64,000 nt of DNA, from contig MZZL01000393.1 in NCBI GenBank assembly GCA_002749535.1, positions 569,103 through 633,102 on the forward strand, written 5' to 3'. Below the pieces are notes generated by a model. It saw nothing but the letters and a program-made list of their open reading frames with translations. It was not told the DNA's origin and made no database searches. The stretch is from Apophysomyces variabilis. Taxonomy: Eukaryota > Mucoromycota > Mucoromycetes > Mucorales > Mucoraceae. Positions 46,448 through 58,480 of the stretch are shown here, in pieces. Numbering within the stretch: the stretch's first letter is position 1; every line of letters starts with the position of its first letter. The position numbers and the translations under genes are program-made.

Positions 46448-48864
46448 ATGGCCGCAACGTCAAAGAAGATCTTGGTGGGACCTGCTACAGAACAGGTCAA
46501 AGACCTCTTGTCCCAGTCTGGAGAACCATTAGAAGCCCTTCGAAAGATCCGAGATGACTATGGCCTGGATCTACCCCAGATCCAAGCCATTCTTCCACTT
46601 CTTGATCTTTGTGGTTACACCCGCCTAGACATTCACCTAACATGTTTGAATGCCCTTAATGACGCCATTATCGCTCGGATAAACGAGCCTGATTTCAAAC
46701 TGGAACAGTAAGCTCGCAATGAAAAGACACATTATGCATATAAATCCCTCAAAGCTAAAAACGAACATACGAAAGCTTCTATGACATCTTTGCAAGGACA
46801 TTTCCCTATATTCATGTCCCCTACATGCAACCAGTGCCTATGGCACTACTTGGAAAGTTCGAGAGATATGTAGACGACGATACCCTGCAAAAGTTAAAGA
46901 ACGACCTTGCTGTCTTTGAGGTAGACTCCACAAAATTTCGCTGCCTTTTTTCCTCATTCCTTCTCACCGTATTTTGATCCAAATTCGAATATGGCTGCAG
47001 CATTGCCCAATGACTATTAAACGACGCATATGGAGACAGGATGAATCGTTCTTTCAACAGCAAATGTTGGGTATGCTAAATGATTACCATCATGATGATA
47101 TGCTACAAGCACTTGCCATGAATTTAAAACCGGAAAGCTATCAAGAGATCATAGAGACCAGGTATGATAGGCACACATCCCATAGGGGAAAATTGAGCAT
47201 AAGGATTAGACGATCACACCCACTTATTTGCACCATGCTGGACATGATTGGCGATGATCCAAAGTTATACGCCATGTTTGTGGAAATGCTCCGTCTTGTT
47301 TTCGAGTCCACTCCTTATGCCAGTCTGTCTTCGCTGCGCGTTGATGCTATGATGAAATTTCACGATCGTGATATCTCCGAGGTAAAGTGAAACGATTGCA
47401 CGTGAGTATATGACAATTGATGTACATCTTCGTATTCCGGTCAGATATGTGAAATGGATGAATGCCATCGACTGATATGGTCTTTGGACACTTGTGTCAG
47501 GAATCAGAACATGGATGAGGCCATCATTAGCAAAATTAAAGAATGTTTTGATGGTGTTAAAAACGGAACACAGCTTTACGGGTAACGTGGTGGATATGAT
47601 TGATTTATACTATGCTCATATCAGAAAAAGGGATTTCGCTATGATTGTGATGGATCCCTTGATCTCTAACTTTCTGTCATCCTGCATCGTGAAGTGGCTT
47701 CGAAACAGTGTAGATGAAGTCGTAAGTAAAGACTTAGCATTGGGTAAGAGTAGAAATGGTAACAGCAACATCGGGGTTGTTTGTAGACACCAGAAAATCT
47801 TGAGGAGCTCATCGAATACAACGCAAAACTCCTGAACCTAGCCGAATATGCACCAGAAGCTGTGGCCAATAAGACGAAAATACCCAAGCTAGATCGAGAT
47901 TTAAAAGGCCGTTATTGGAATGCCATTTGCACCATTATCGTGAACGAACATTCAAGTGCACCCATGACGGACAAAAGCTACAGCGAAGTGATCCAGCCTA
48001 TGCTCGGCCGTAGCGAAATTGCGCGTAAAATTTTGGTGCATTATTTGTTGGATCGAGCTCACGATAGCGATATCAACACGCTTCGTCGATGTCTACCTTT
48101 TATCTTAAACTCACTACCGCCGGATGACGATGAAAGCAATAACACGATTGTGCATGCCTATACATACAAAAGCTTTCTGCGCACCTTTATTTCGATCTTG
48201 ACCAAACGCCACCTAGTAGACTGTGTTGCTGATCCCCGATGGCGCAAAGGTGTCATGGAGGATTTTCTTCTACAGATTGTTTCATGGAATGCCAGTGTTC
48301 ATGAATATGTTGTGGGCATGCTGGCTGAGTATTTTACAGAAGTTAAATATCTGATGCCACTGGGTGAGCAGGTAGCCGTTATTGCGGATTGGGCCGACCA
48401 GGTTTTCATCAACGGTCGCAAGGACGAGAAGGTAAGATAATGGAGCCCAAAAAAAAAAAAAAAAAAAAAAAAAAGNNNNNNNNNNNNNNNNNNNNNNNNN
48501 NNNNNNNNNNNNNNNNNNNNNNNNNNNNNNNNNNNNNNNNNNNNNNNNNNNNNNNNNNNNNNNNNNNNNNNNNNNNNNNNNNNNNNNNNNNNNNNNNNNN
48601 NNNNNNNNNNNNNNNNNNNNNNNNNNNNNNNNNNNNNNNNNNNNNNNNNNNNNNNNNNNNNNNNNNNNNNNNNNNNNNNNNNNNNNNNNNNNNNNNNNNN
48701 NNNNNNNNNNNNNNNNNNNNNNNNNNNNNNNNNNNNNNNNNNNNNNNNNNNNGCATCAAGCTTACACTGTGCTACTCGCCCGATCAATTAATCTGTTGGA
48801 TGGTCAGTTCCAAATCAGACCTTCGGCTGTTGTCCGTTTCTGTGCCTCTATGAGCCAAATGTAA
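46448..48864 (+). CDS. NELFB: Negative elongation factor B (NELF-B/COBRA1), interrupted by an assembly gap
   Basis: Exons 46448-46707, 46776-46920, 47001-47161, 47210-47381, 47445-47581, 47625-47721 and 47787-48431 encode 539 aa. An intron then begins, followed by 277 N (48476-48752), and a last visible exon piece runs to the stop at 48862-48864 (frame HQAYTVLLARSINLLDGQFQ). Conserved COBRA1 segments are LPQIQAILPLLDLCGYTRLD, YMQPVPMALLGKF, MTIKRRIWRQDESFF, a DDPKLYAMFVEMLRLVF block, FHDRDISEICEMDECHRLIW and DFAMIVMDPLISNFL. In animals NELF-B is part of the four-subunit NELF complex that holds paused RNA polymerase II near promoters. Yeasts lack it. Exons inside the gap are missing, so total length is unknown. 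Confidence 0.88.
48476..48752. other. Assembly gap (277 N)
   Basis: A run of N inside the NELF-B gene, directly after about 26 A residues. It lies in or after an intron whose donor is at 48432 and hides at least one splice junction. Confidence 0.98.
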
Positions 48865-49751
48865 CAATAATAAAATAGGCTATACTATTAAAATGATATA
48901 AAACATAATGTAGCTTGTGTTATTTCCAGTTTGACAGTCTTGCAAAAAGAGTGATGCGTCAGCGGGCTTGCTATTTGGTTTTATAGGTTTAACAATTAGT
49001 AATTCTTGTGCCAATTATGATCGATTAGCGTGCTTTGACCTCTTTATTTTCTAAATTACACGAACAGGAGATAACTATCAGCTTTGCACTGTAACGATTT
49101 GTGTTTTCGTGTTGTGTTACCATCTACTGACAAGCGAACTTGCAGTCCCAGCGCATACTCGCTGGCACCGGCATAGATACCTTATCCCTGGCAGCACGGG
49201 TTTATATACACTAAATGGGAAGCAATGCTAGCCAATTTTACATGAGTCCCAGCTAAAGAACTGAATGACACAAAAAAAAAGTTGCCAGTCAGCAAACTGC
49301 TTGCTTCACCTACACAATATTTGTCCCTAACAGGCATTTATAAACCCGCCCAAGGTATTAATGATACGTCGTTTGGGGAATAATGATAGCTAAATTAAAG
49401 AGCTGGCATAGAAAAACTAGGAGGTCAGGAAAGATAATGGCTTTCCCTCTTTGGGTATCATTTCCAAATGTCAAATGATTCAGTAACAATTGCCTTTGGG
49501 AGAATTATAATGCTTATCGGGTTTAGTATGAATTTCCGGAGTAGGCAAAAGGTTAGAAATACCATCTTTCTATACAAGATATACGCAATCTATTAAGATC
49601 GTAAGGTGCTTGAAACAAGTCAACGTCCTATTATCCCTCCTTTTTAAACGAGAATTTACAGCGGATTAATTACACCATTTTATGTGTCAAAAGTTGATTA
49701 TATAGAAGGTCCTTCCCAGCCGGATGATGAATTTATTAAGTGAAATATATT
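48865..49751. other. Intergenic between convergent genes
   Basis: About 890 bp downstream of NELF-B and of the unknown gene on the minus strand. It is AT-rich and I see no gene or RNA in it. Confidence 0.5.
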
Positions 49752-50644
49752 TCATTCTTCGTAAGGAATTGCTACCGAGACTTTCCATCGTAAGCCCCAA
49801 GAGAGCATGAGTTTTTTACGTTGTGTTTCCTGTAAGGATGGAAGCGCGATCCTCACATACGACTCTCTCGCTTCGGAAAGAGCTTGTATTGGGAGGCAGT
49901 TAAAGCGCTCTGGTCCGGGAGAGGAAGCAGTGTCCATAGAATGGTCGGCTATGAGGTTCTCCTTAGAACCTTGAGGATTTTCAATGGAGTCTTGTGCATT
50001 CTTGTCCGCTGGGCGATTTGATATCATGGCAGCGCGATGAAAATCGGTCGTCTGCGAGTTGCTGGTGGCTGTTGACATGACGACGAAACCTTAGTAGCAG
50101 ATAGAAAGCAAAAGCAAGAGGGGAAGCAAGTTATACGTTAGAAAACAACAATTTCTTTGTTAAACAAAGGTATCCAACCTCTAGCTTGCGATCCGTTTTG
50201 TATGACTTTGCACGTCCAATCTCCTTGTACAGCTGGATCATTTTCACTCGGGAGAACCAGAGGTATTTTTCTCGCGGTCTTCGGCATTGGCATTGGCATT
50301 GGCGTCTGCGCTAACGCTTTTCTACTAGCCGTTCCCGTTAATGACTTCTGAATGATGTCGCGTTCCTTGGCTTCTCGCAGTATTTCGCTAACGATGGGGT
50401 CTTTACGAACAGCTTCGCTCCATTTGTTGCCATGTGTAGGATGTCCCTTCAATGAACTGATGATCCAACTTAACGATTTGCCAGTGTTCCTTTTGCTCTT
50501 GTGCTTGAGGTAGGTTCTGATCTCATTCACACTGATCGGGTATGCATTTGCAATGTCCAAGCCATGCTCAACTCTGTAAAGCTCATACGTACGGCAGTTG
50601 CGGATACAACTGATGTTCATATTTTCTGAGTGATCAGTGGCCAT
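49752..50644 (-). CDS. Unknown protein, 267 aa
   Basis: Minus-strand exons 50644-50179 and 50089-49752, joined through a non-consensus GTTGGA donor and a TAAG acceptor, give 267 aa. Residues about 30-100 are helical and basic (YPISVNEIRTYLKHKSKR, LSWIISSLKGH, WSEAVRKDPIVSEILREA) and faintly resemble the core-binding region of tyrosine recombinases, but no catalytic domain follows. A Met-Pro repeat (TPMPMPMPKT) and a polar tail come next. If the junction is wrong, the two exons would be separate small genes. It starts 59 bp after the end of the aminopeptidase gene, on the same strand. I do not recognise the protein. Confidence 0.55.
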
Positions 50645-50703
50645 TTATTTTTGAGTGTGTAAAGAAAAAAAAATGTCGCATTTTGGTGGATCTCAGTTTC
50701 ATT

Positions 50704-53092
50704 TTAAATATCGATGTCTTTCTCTATCAAGGTGGCCGCAATGGGATGGTAAAACAATCTATGACGGTTATACGTATCTTTTGCCAAGGCTGCATTGGCT
50801 TTATACAACAATCGGTAGAGCGGTCGAACGAATTTCATACGGCCTTGAGACGTAATGAACGCAACCACATGTTCATAGATGGGATCGTAGCTTGCCATCA
50901 GACATAACTTTTGCCAACGGAATCGCACATCAGCATTAGTGATTTCTGTAAGCTGGTATAGTTCATCCATCTTGGCCAAAGCATGATGTGGCAAAGGTTC
51001 CGTATCCGCTAATCTTTCCAAAAATACCACTATATGCCCATTAGGATAATTAAACCGTAATCGCCACTGGCTTCCTTACCTTTCTGAAGGGCATTAAATG
51101 ATCGGACATCATCTGGAGAGAAAGCAGACAGATCGTCAGCGTTACGCGCAGCATCCCATTTCTGGGCTAGGTCATAACAAGCATCAGCTAGACTGGTATC
51201 AAACTGAGGATCCACAGGTGGCATGCCGGGGCTGTGGATCCAATGATCAAAATCGATTGTATTAAGCCTGTCAATCATGGCTTGTCCGTGATGTGTACCA
51301 AAGTACTCATAGAGATGTTGCTTCCAATCCTCAGTTGTGATTGACTGAGAAGCAAATCTCTCCACGTGTGCTTTCATATAAGGTTCAAATATAGCTGGGC
51401 CACCCACAGTTTTCTCGATATGATATAGCAAGTTAAAGCCTTTCTCTAAGAAAACGAGTAAGCGTGCTGTCAGTTATATCTGGTCAAGGCAAACCATATG
51501 GGACGGAGCTGAAATAGTCATCCGGGTCAACACCACTGCTCAAATCCGGTTTCAAAACAGTCGCAGGAGAAGTTTCCCCAAACAACGCAACACTCTCTTT
51601 CAAAGCTTTCCAACCTACGTGGAAATAAGTGGACAGACAATATACCCAGAATCTCACTTACCAATAATAGCGCTGAACTGTCGATGAGCTTCTCCATGCA
51701 TCCTTCCAGCGATCTTGCGCTCAGTGAATACAGTCCAACCCTCGTTCAACCAGAAATGTTCCTATTACGCCACCCAGCATAGGAACGCGTAAGGAGCCCC
51801 ATGTTATCCACATCCTTTTTCCTTCTTAGTCTTACCCAGGTCTTTGTGGTAACTAGATTACCCATCCAGCTATGTGAGACTTCGTGAGCAACCACTTGCA
51901 CTGCGCTTTTATCGCCTAGTACATAAATCTATAAGTGACAAATACTTAGAGGATTGTATCCATACCAGCCAGTAAGGTAGGCGTAACAAAGGTCAGACAA
52001 GGATTCTACCGTTCGAACAAGTCATATGGTTTCCGTTTAAAGTTGACATATTCTTTACCTCCATGCCTCCATAGGGAAACGATGGCGGGAGCACCAAAAC
52101 ATCGTAACGGCCCCACTCATAAGGCGTAAGCAATTTTTCTCCAATGGAGATAAATTGTTCGGTGTCCTGAGAACTCAGCTGGTCAGCACAGTACTTAATC
52201 CTCCAGCAAGCAACGTACCTCAAATTCAGCAGCAGCACTCTCAACCACTTCAGGTTCACACCAGACTTTGCTGCGAGGTCCAATATCCCGACTTGCAAGA
52301 TTACCTGCAGCAATTGCGATCAAATAGGTAGGAATAGTGGTGGGCTGTCTAAATTTGTATGTCTGATTTAAACCCGAAGACTCGCTAGATACCGACAGGG
52401 CGGACATAACAACAGGCAAGGGTGAAGTGACAGATGCGGAATAGGTAAGTTTGATGGAAGGAGAATCTTGGCAAGGTATAAAAGATCTTGCATGGATCTG
52501 TTTTTGTACGAATAGTCAGCGTTAGTAGGAATTGCCCATATAAAATCGCATTTCTCGTATACATACGGCTTGACATTGTGAGAACAAATACGGATGTCGT
52601 TTACCGACAGTTTGCCTATGATATTTGTCAGGTCAGCTATTAGCGTTGGGAATGATCCATAAACCTACTCCGGAGTTAGGAATTGAATCGCTGTACAGCG
52701 ATCTGTCGTAGTGTACTCAATTTCTAGTTGAAAATGCGAACCGGCAATGATAGTAGCAGGTAGATCGATGACCAACGCAGACCCCAAGGTTGGGTGACGA
52801 TCGTTTAGAGAAAACTAGGATAAAAAGAAGTCGGTGAAAAGGTTCGGCATTGAATATGTACGTTTTTTCATATGCAAATACTTACATTTAGCGAGTTTCC
52901 TTCGAGAGAAACACGAGCCACGTCCAAATAGCTTGTATCCAGCACTACCTCGTTGGTGTCGCGCAAAGCAACGAGGTCAAGCAGAACAGTGCCGAAAATA
53001 CGCTTTTCTTCAAAAGATATGGTCCATGTCAGGTGTAAATGAGTAGTTTTGATATCAGACAGGTTGGAAAGACTGCTAGGATCTTGCGCCAT
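50704..53092 (-). CDS. LAP2: Leukotriene A4 hydrolase / aminopeptidase (M1 family)
   Basis: Eleven minus-strand exons give 606 aa, the family length: 53092-52886, 52814-52669, 52615-52567, 52497-52219, 52166-52059, 52005-51966, 51915-51836, 51761-51662, 51614-51495, 51445-51080, 51029-50704. The N-terminal beta domain contains LFSQCQA and [18 protein letters not shown]. The catalytic part has the GGMEN exopeptidase box (Glu263), the zinc site HEVSH at 287-291 with the third ligand Glu310 exactly 18 residues on (WLNEGWTVF), and a C-terminal helical domain from about residue 455. It is a cytosolic zinc aminopeptidase with an epoxide hydrolase side activity, like yeast Lap2. Arg residues near [13 protein letters not shown] fit the carboxylate-binding site. 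Confidence 0.95.
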
Positions 53093-54780
53093 GGAGAATG
53101 GTTGAAATTCAGGAAGTAAGAGTAAGACCTTGAAGGACCAGGCGTGCGAAAAGTCAACTGAATTAAAAGCGCGCTCCGGCAACGGTCATGTATTTCACCT
53201 TTTTGGTCCACTATTTCCCTAAATAGCAACACATAAAGTTATCTGCGCCCAAAAAGATCGAACGAAGAATGACCATAGGAATAATAAAGCTCAGGCAGCA
53301 CAGATAAAGATGCGTTGACTGAAGTACCGTTTCTTATTGCTCACTAAAATACAATCGACATTGAGTATGTTAAAAAGTAAACTTGCAGTAGGATATTCTC
53401 GTTTGATGGAGACGGCAATTGTTTGCTACTATTCCATGCTATTACCATTTCCTGTATAACGGCTGTATAGAGTGAAGATATGGATATCAACCATTTATTT
53501 ATGTCTCAATATATAGGACACCTCTGTTTAGCTATAACCATAATAAAATACTCTAGCTTATACCAATGGTTAGTCCTTCCAGACGAGGAAGCACTAATTC
53601 GCATGATAAATTGTATATGTAGAAAGGCTTGCTGAATGCTTTTGTAAAAAGGATTCTAAACATTCAGATACGGAAACAACTAGTTGGAATAGACTTGAAA
53701 CTGTGTACAAACAGTCAAGCACTAGTAGCTTAATAACAATGTCTTTTGGCTAGCTTTATGTTAATACTTTTACTATGGCTAACGAAAGATTACTTTGCAG
53801 CTTTCTAAATATAATTCAAACAATTAAAGATTACGTCGATAAGTTATTAGTCCATTAAATCAAGTTCGTGCGTAATAGAATGAGCCATTCCCGATGCTTG
53901 AAGGACGATGAAAGATATTAAAAGTTGGAAACGTCTAATGAGCAGTAACGCCATGAAACCTTTTCTTTCTGAGATTGCTTTAACAAGCACGTATAAACAA
54001 TGTCGTACATTGCTTTTATTCATATTGAAGGTTTTGGCGCTCTTGAAGACATAGTCATTCTTTGCGGACACTGTGATACGAGGTGCAATGATTTCATGCA
54101 CATCGCCCGATATCTCCGACCGGAGGATGATCAATTAGACTTAGACAATGATTACTTAGCAATCAAGCTTTGGCCAATACCGTCTGTACCGGGTTCTCGG
54201 AATCCAGGGCACTGGCTGAATTTAGCACGATCATTTCATCCATTCTCCACTTGCTGCTTACTTTGTTGATTCAAGATATGATTGTCTCCGGCAAAGTCTT
54301 GGATAAATGCAGGTCATACCAACTTAAAATTTTCTGAATCACCACCTGTTTGCTTTAATCGCTCATCAATTAATCTCGGCTAGGGCAGACACCTGGAAAA
54401 AGTTGTGCTCTGAATCAAAGCAATTGTTTAAGAGCAGAAGCTTGGGCACGAGCATTATTTGTTTCAGAGACTCTCTTTTCGAAGAAAATTTAACCATTCC
54501 GTTAATCTCGCGCACATGAAACATTGTGCAATGGAACGGCAGTTAAAGAGTAAATAGGAATACAAATAAAGCAACCATCCTTTTACAGTAATTCTACAGC
54601 TCTATGGCCGCCAGCCAACCAGCTGTTTCTTTTGTCAGCTTTTGATGTACAGCGGTTTTAGAAATCAATGCTGGATCAGGAGGCGCACCTATCGCCTAAT
54701 CCTAAATTGGATCCAAGTGAACCCATATTTCTTGAATCCAACGTCTTGACGTTTATACATATATAGAGCGAATGGTGATA
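53093..54780. other. Gene-poor AT-rich stretch
   Basis: About 1.7 kb upstream of the aminopeptidase gene. Short open frames exist on both strands (up to about 95 codons) but none looks like a known protein. Together with the pseudogene downstream it forms a decayed block. Confidence 0.45.
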
Positions 54781-55545
54781 ACTTCGATCCTTCAAATTAT
54801 TCGACAGTGTCTGCAAGAAATATTCTATCGCTTAAATTCAGTGATGGGAGACTAGACGTGGTTGGTGTTGACAAGGTGAACCAGATCTTGAGGATGATCG
54901 GCGTCCGTACCAGTACTGTGGATATACCTGAAGAAGCAAAGCCTATTCTCAAGGAATCCCACACGTGCCCACTGACGGAAGAGGAAAAAAGAGCGTCTGA
55001 TCTCTGTCTTCTATTTAAACCGGGAACAATTGCTGGAGCAAGTGAAGCTAGCTGGAAGACAACCTGCTGTTCAATGTGGTGGCGAGTTGACAGAAGAAAC
55101 GAATACTGGCCCTTATCCAAAAATCTGACACGCTGGCGTGGGATCAAGCTACCCATAAGGCTGTTTTGGAAAAGTACGGTCGCTTTCTCGTCAACTCCGC
55201 CGACGATAGTACCGACATTGATGAAGTTGTGACGATTGTGTCTGGTGGTCCGTTTCGCTGAGGTTTCACGTTGCAAGACGGCGTTACTATCCGCTTCCAG
55301 GTGGATAACGTTGGCCTTGACGATCCAGCCGTGCGGGTGAGCTATCATTGCATGGGTATACATGCCGGTATGATGGATGCAAAGCAGGGAGTCATGGTCG
55401 CTTTTGGTCATGGTGCAAAAGAATTCACGATGCGTTATGATGCCCCGGGTATACGTTATGCTGAATTACTCGGCACTAACCCTTGGGTTAACTTTTCTGG
55501 CGATATGCCTCGAGTACTCGAGCAGGCAAAAGTAGTATATATTTA
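54780..55545 (+). pseudogene. Frameshifted relic of an unknown protein
   Basis: Three overlapping plus-strand frames together read as one continuous protein-like sequence. The first carries FSDGRLDVVGVDKVNQILRM and EEAKPILKESHTCPLTEEEK. A second frame continues LNREQLLEQVKLAGRQPAV. A third reads DTLAWDQATHKAVLEKYGRF, DDSTDIDEVVTIVSGGPF, an in-frame TGA (55259-55261), and then DGVTIRFQVDNVGLDDPAVR, AFGHGAKEFTMRYDAPGIRY and LLGTNPWVNFSGDMPRVLEQ. At least two frameshifts and one stop are needed, with no splice sites that would remove them. It looks like a soluble protein, but I cannot name the family with confidence. Confidence 0.6.
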
Positions 55546-56150
55546 AGTTAGTTGCGTAGCTCTCAATATCCAGACCAAAGCTGCACACAATGCACGTATC
55601 AGAATAAAATATTGTGTTCTTCGTCTGCATGTTCCCTTTACATATGATATGAGATGGCACAGTACTCTGTTGTCAGTAAAAAGAAGAAGAATCGTCCTTT
55701 AGCATCCGTATCCATGGCGGCAGTTTTCTCTTTTGCATTGCGTTTTGCTCGTTTTATATATAAAATTTCGGTTCTTCATTTTCTCAATGTTATCGTGGGT
55801 AAAATAATTCGTATGTCGAATATTGCTACTCCTTGCAAAACGATGTACCTAATTAATCACTCTTTAGTAAATATTGCTTTGGTCTGTTCACAGAACGAGA
55901 CGTCTGTGATTGCCCTTGGAAGCTGTGCATTTCATGTCCTGATGTTTTAGCCAATAACGAGCGAGATGTGACTACACAATTTTTGCCCTCTACGGACAAA
56001 ACACAGCTCGTTTCCCAGTTCGGAACAAGGAGTTTGCGAAACCAGACAGATAAGCCTATGGATGAGAGCATAGTTCGAGAGAGCTGCCTTACGTAATTAA
56101 GATATTAAACGTCTTTTTCTCCTTGTATTAATAACTATTACAGCGACAAA
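55546..56150. other. Spacer upstream of GLE1
   Basis: About 600 bp containing the GLE1 promoter. A plus-strand frame of 98 codons (55654-55950) is hydrophobic and unconvincing. Confidence 0.45.
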
Positions 56151-58149
56151 ATGGAAAAACCGAGGTTTAGGAATCCTGTGTCTTATAGCGCGCCTTTTGA
56201 CTCGGATTCAGAGTCGGATTCTGATGACGCATTGGAAACGCAATGGCCTACTCCGTACGACTTGTTTGTTTCTTCACTATATTCATACAGCGAACTTACT
56301 TTGTGTTGCGGTTCGATACGTATAGTCGCCCTGTACCGGAAGAACAACGCCGACGACTGGCACGTCTTGTGCTCGAGCAGCGCAGACCATATGACGCTTA
56401 CAAAGAAACCATTAATCATATATCGATCGTAAGATTTTGGATACTATTTCTTTTTTCGACCCAAACTAAAGTAAGATAGGCGCCAATCACCGATGCGATT
56501 TTGCGGAGACATCAAGAATATCGATTAGAAATGCTTCGTAGAAAGAAAGCATGGCAGGAAGAACGCCAAAGAACCATTGAAAAGAAGACACAACAAGCAG
56601 AGATCATTGCAGCCAATGCAGCCTTGGTGCTGTACGTGCTTGTGATGCTAACCCTTTCTGTGCACAAAATCTAATTATCAGTATGTAAACTAGAATGGAT
56701 GAACAAGAATCATTGAATAACGAGGTTGAAAGACGCATCAAAGATCAGGAAAAGGTAGATGTTTTAGAAATGCAGAAGCATGATGATTGCTTGCTAATAC
56801 GGATTCAGCGCATCCAAACCGCTATTGAATTAGCGCGAAAAGTACAACAAGAAAGAGCAACTGAAGAAAAGGCGAAGGCAGAAAAAGAAAGAAAGGACAA
56901 AGAGAGAAAAGAGGAAGAAACTCGACGACAAGAGGCAGCTGAGAAAGAAAGAAAAGAGCGTTTGGTAATGCATTGCTTTGATAATCTCCTCTAACTGGCC
57001 GCGCTTGTAGTCTCAGTCAATAGCAACATCAGCGAAAGGTCTCGAAGAATATAAGGAATACTTTGCCACTATCGAAGTAAGCGCAAAATATATGTAGACA
57101 GTTAGGGCTAAATCCGAAATATAGAATTTCAGAGCAAATATTAAACCATTGCTGAAAGAGCCCGGGTTCAGAAAGCAATGTTTCGAAGCCAGAAGATTGA
57201 TCAAGCGTACTATTATTCAGCTCCAATACAAACATGAAGTTATTTTTGAAAAGGTAGAGAAACAGAATTTTTTTTTTGCTTGGATGTATGGTCATACTCA
57301 CCAATCCTTTTTCTAAAAAAAATAGTATTGTATATTACGCGATCATCTGTTAAACACGAAGAATCAGTCTATGGAAGCATTCCATGTCATGCTGAATCAT
57401 ACTGCTAAGGTGTTCCTAGTAAGTTGGTGGAGTTCCAAATAATTCCGTTATTCATGCAGACATAGCTGCAAGCACGGCAGGAAATTCACGCTACACCTTT
57501 TGCAGCCTATTTCCTGGGTCGCTTCGCCACTTTATTATGTAGCAGCATTCCTGAGCTATCGAATTATCTTATTGCAAGGCTTTTTAAGTGGTGTCCCTAC
57601 CTCATTCCGCAATACCATGACGACAATCCGGTAACTTGGACTGTAGGTGTTGACTCGAAGCAAATACTAACTTAGCAACAGAACTTATCACACGACGAGA
57701 TCAGAAAGCTATTACGGTATGAATACGACGAAGATAACAAAACTTTCGAGCCATTCCTTCCATACCTGGAGCGACAAAAGTGCTTTGTCATGTTTTTTGC
57801 AGCCTTGATACAAACAGTTCCTGATCCAGGACAACCGCCAAACCCGTTCCCTATTTCCAAAGGGTGGATATGGTTGGCTAGAACATGTAACATGCCACCA
57901 CGCGAAGTTTCGCCTGCACTGATCCAAAGTTTTCTCGAGATCGCGGGTAAACGAATGCTCCAGACATACCCACACCAATTTCCAAAATTGTTACGTGTTA
58001 TTCTCGACCACATTGTACCTGCGATCCCTTTACAACATAATCATGATAATAAGGCTGATATTGCACGATTAGAAATCTATCTCAAAACTTTCTTTGAGAC
58101 AGGAGAACTTAAATCTATTCCCGAAGCAATTGAGCCAAAAGTTAAATAA
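56151..58149 (+). CDS. GLE1: mRNA export factor GLE1
   Basis: Nine exons, 56151-56254, 56326-56428, 56480-56631, 56694-56964, 57011-57076, 57125-57253, 57326-57418, 57466-57630 and 57682-58149, give 516 aa. An acidic start (DSDSESDSDDALETQ) is followed by a long charged coiled coil (about residues 70-210, ending in Glu/Lys/Arg repeats) and the C-terminal GLE1 fold: NFRANIKPLLKEPGFRKQCF, IHATPFAAYFLGRFATLL, KWCPYLIPQYHDDNP and FPISKGWIWLARTCNMPP. Gle1 with inositol hexakisphosphate activates the DEAD-box ATPase Dbp5 at the cytoplasmic face of nuclear pores to release exported mRNPs. The first junction needs a 71-nt intron; reading through it instead gives a premature stop. Confidence 0.93.
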
Positions 58150-58480
58150 AAGCTTGTTATCATATATATCCATGCTTATGGGACTTAACGAAGCCGTTTC
58201 TGCTTTTAGTATGGTGTGTCCATGAACGTAAGAGCAATATCACGTTTTGGAAAACACACTTGAAGTTAGATTGTTCGTTTTCTGATTTGTTATTCTGGAA
58301 TTGGTACATGCGTATCTGGCGCTGCAGCCGACTTTTCCAGCTGCATTATATTGTGTTAAACAAAAGATAATGGTTTCTTTTTTTATGTCGGCCGGATCGC
58401 TGTTTTAAATAGGATTATGACGTTTTTATGAGAATTTCGTTGAGCATGAGAGTTTAACGCGTTTCAACTGTATCCAACCG
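58150..58480. other. Intergenic between GLE1 and the next plus-strand gene
   Basis: About 330 bp holding the GLE1 3' end and the promoter of the coiled-coil gene. Nothing else is visible. Confidence 0.5.

Noticed and set aside
56255..56431. Read-through of GLE1 intron 1 or an alternative start at 56243
   Set aside because: Read-through ends at a stop near 56431. The 71-nt intron from 56255 to 56325 keeps the acidic N-terminus in phase with the rest of the protein.
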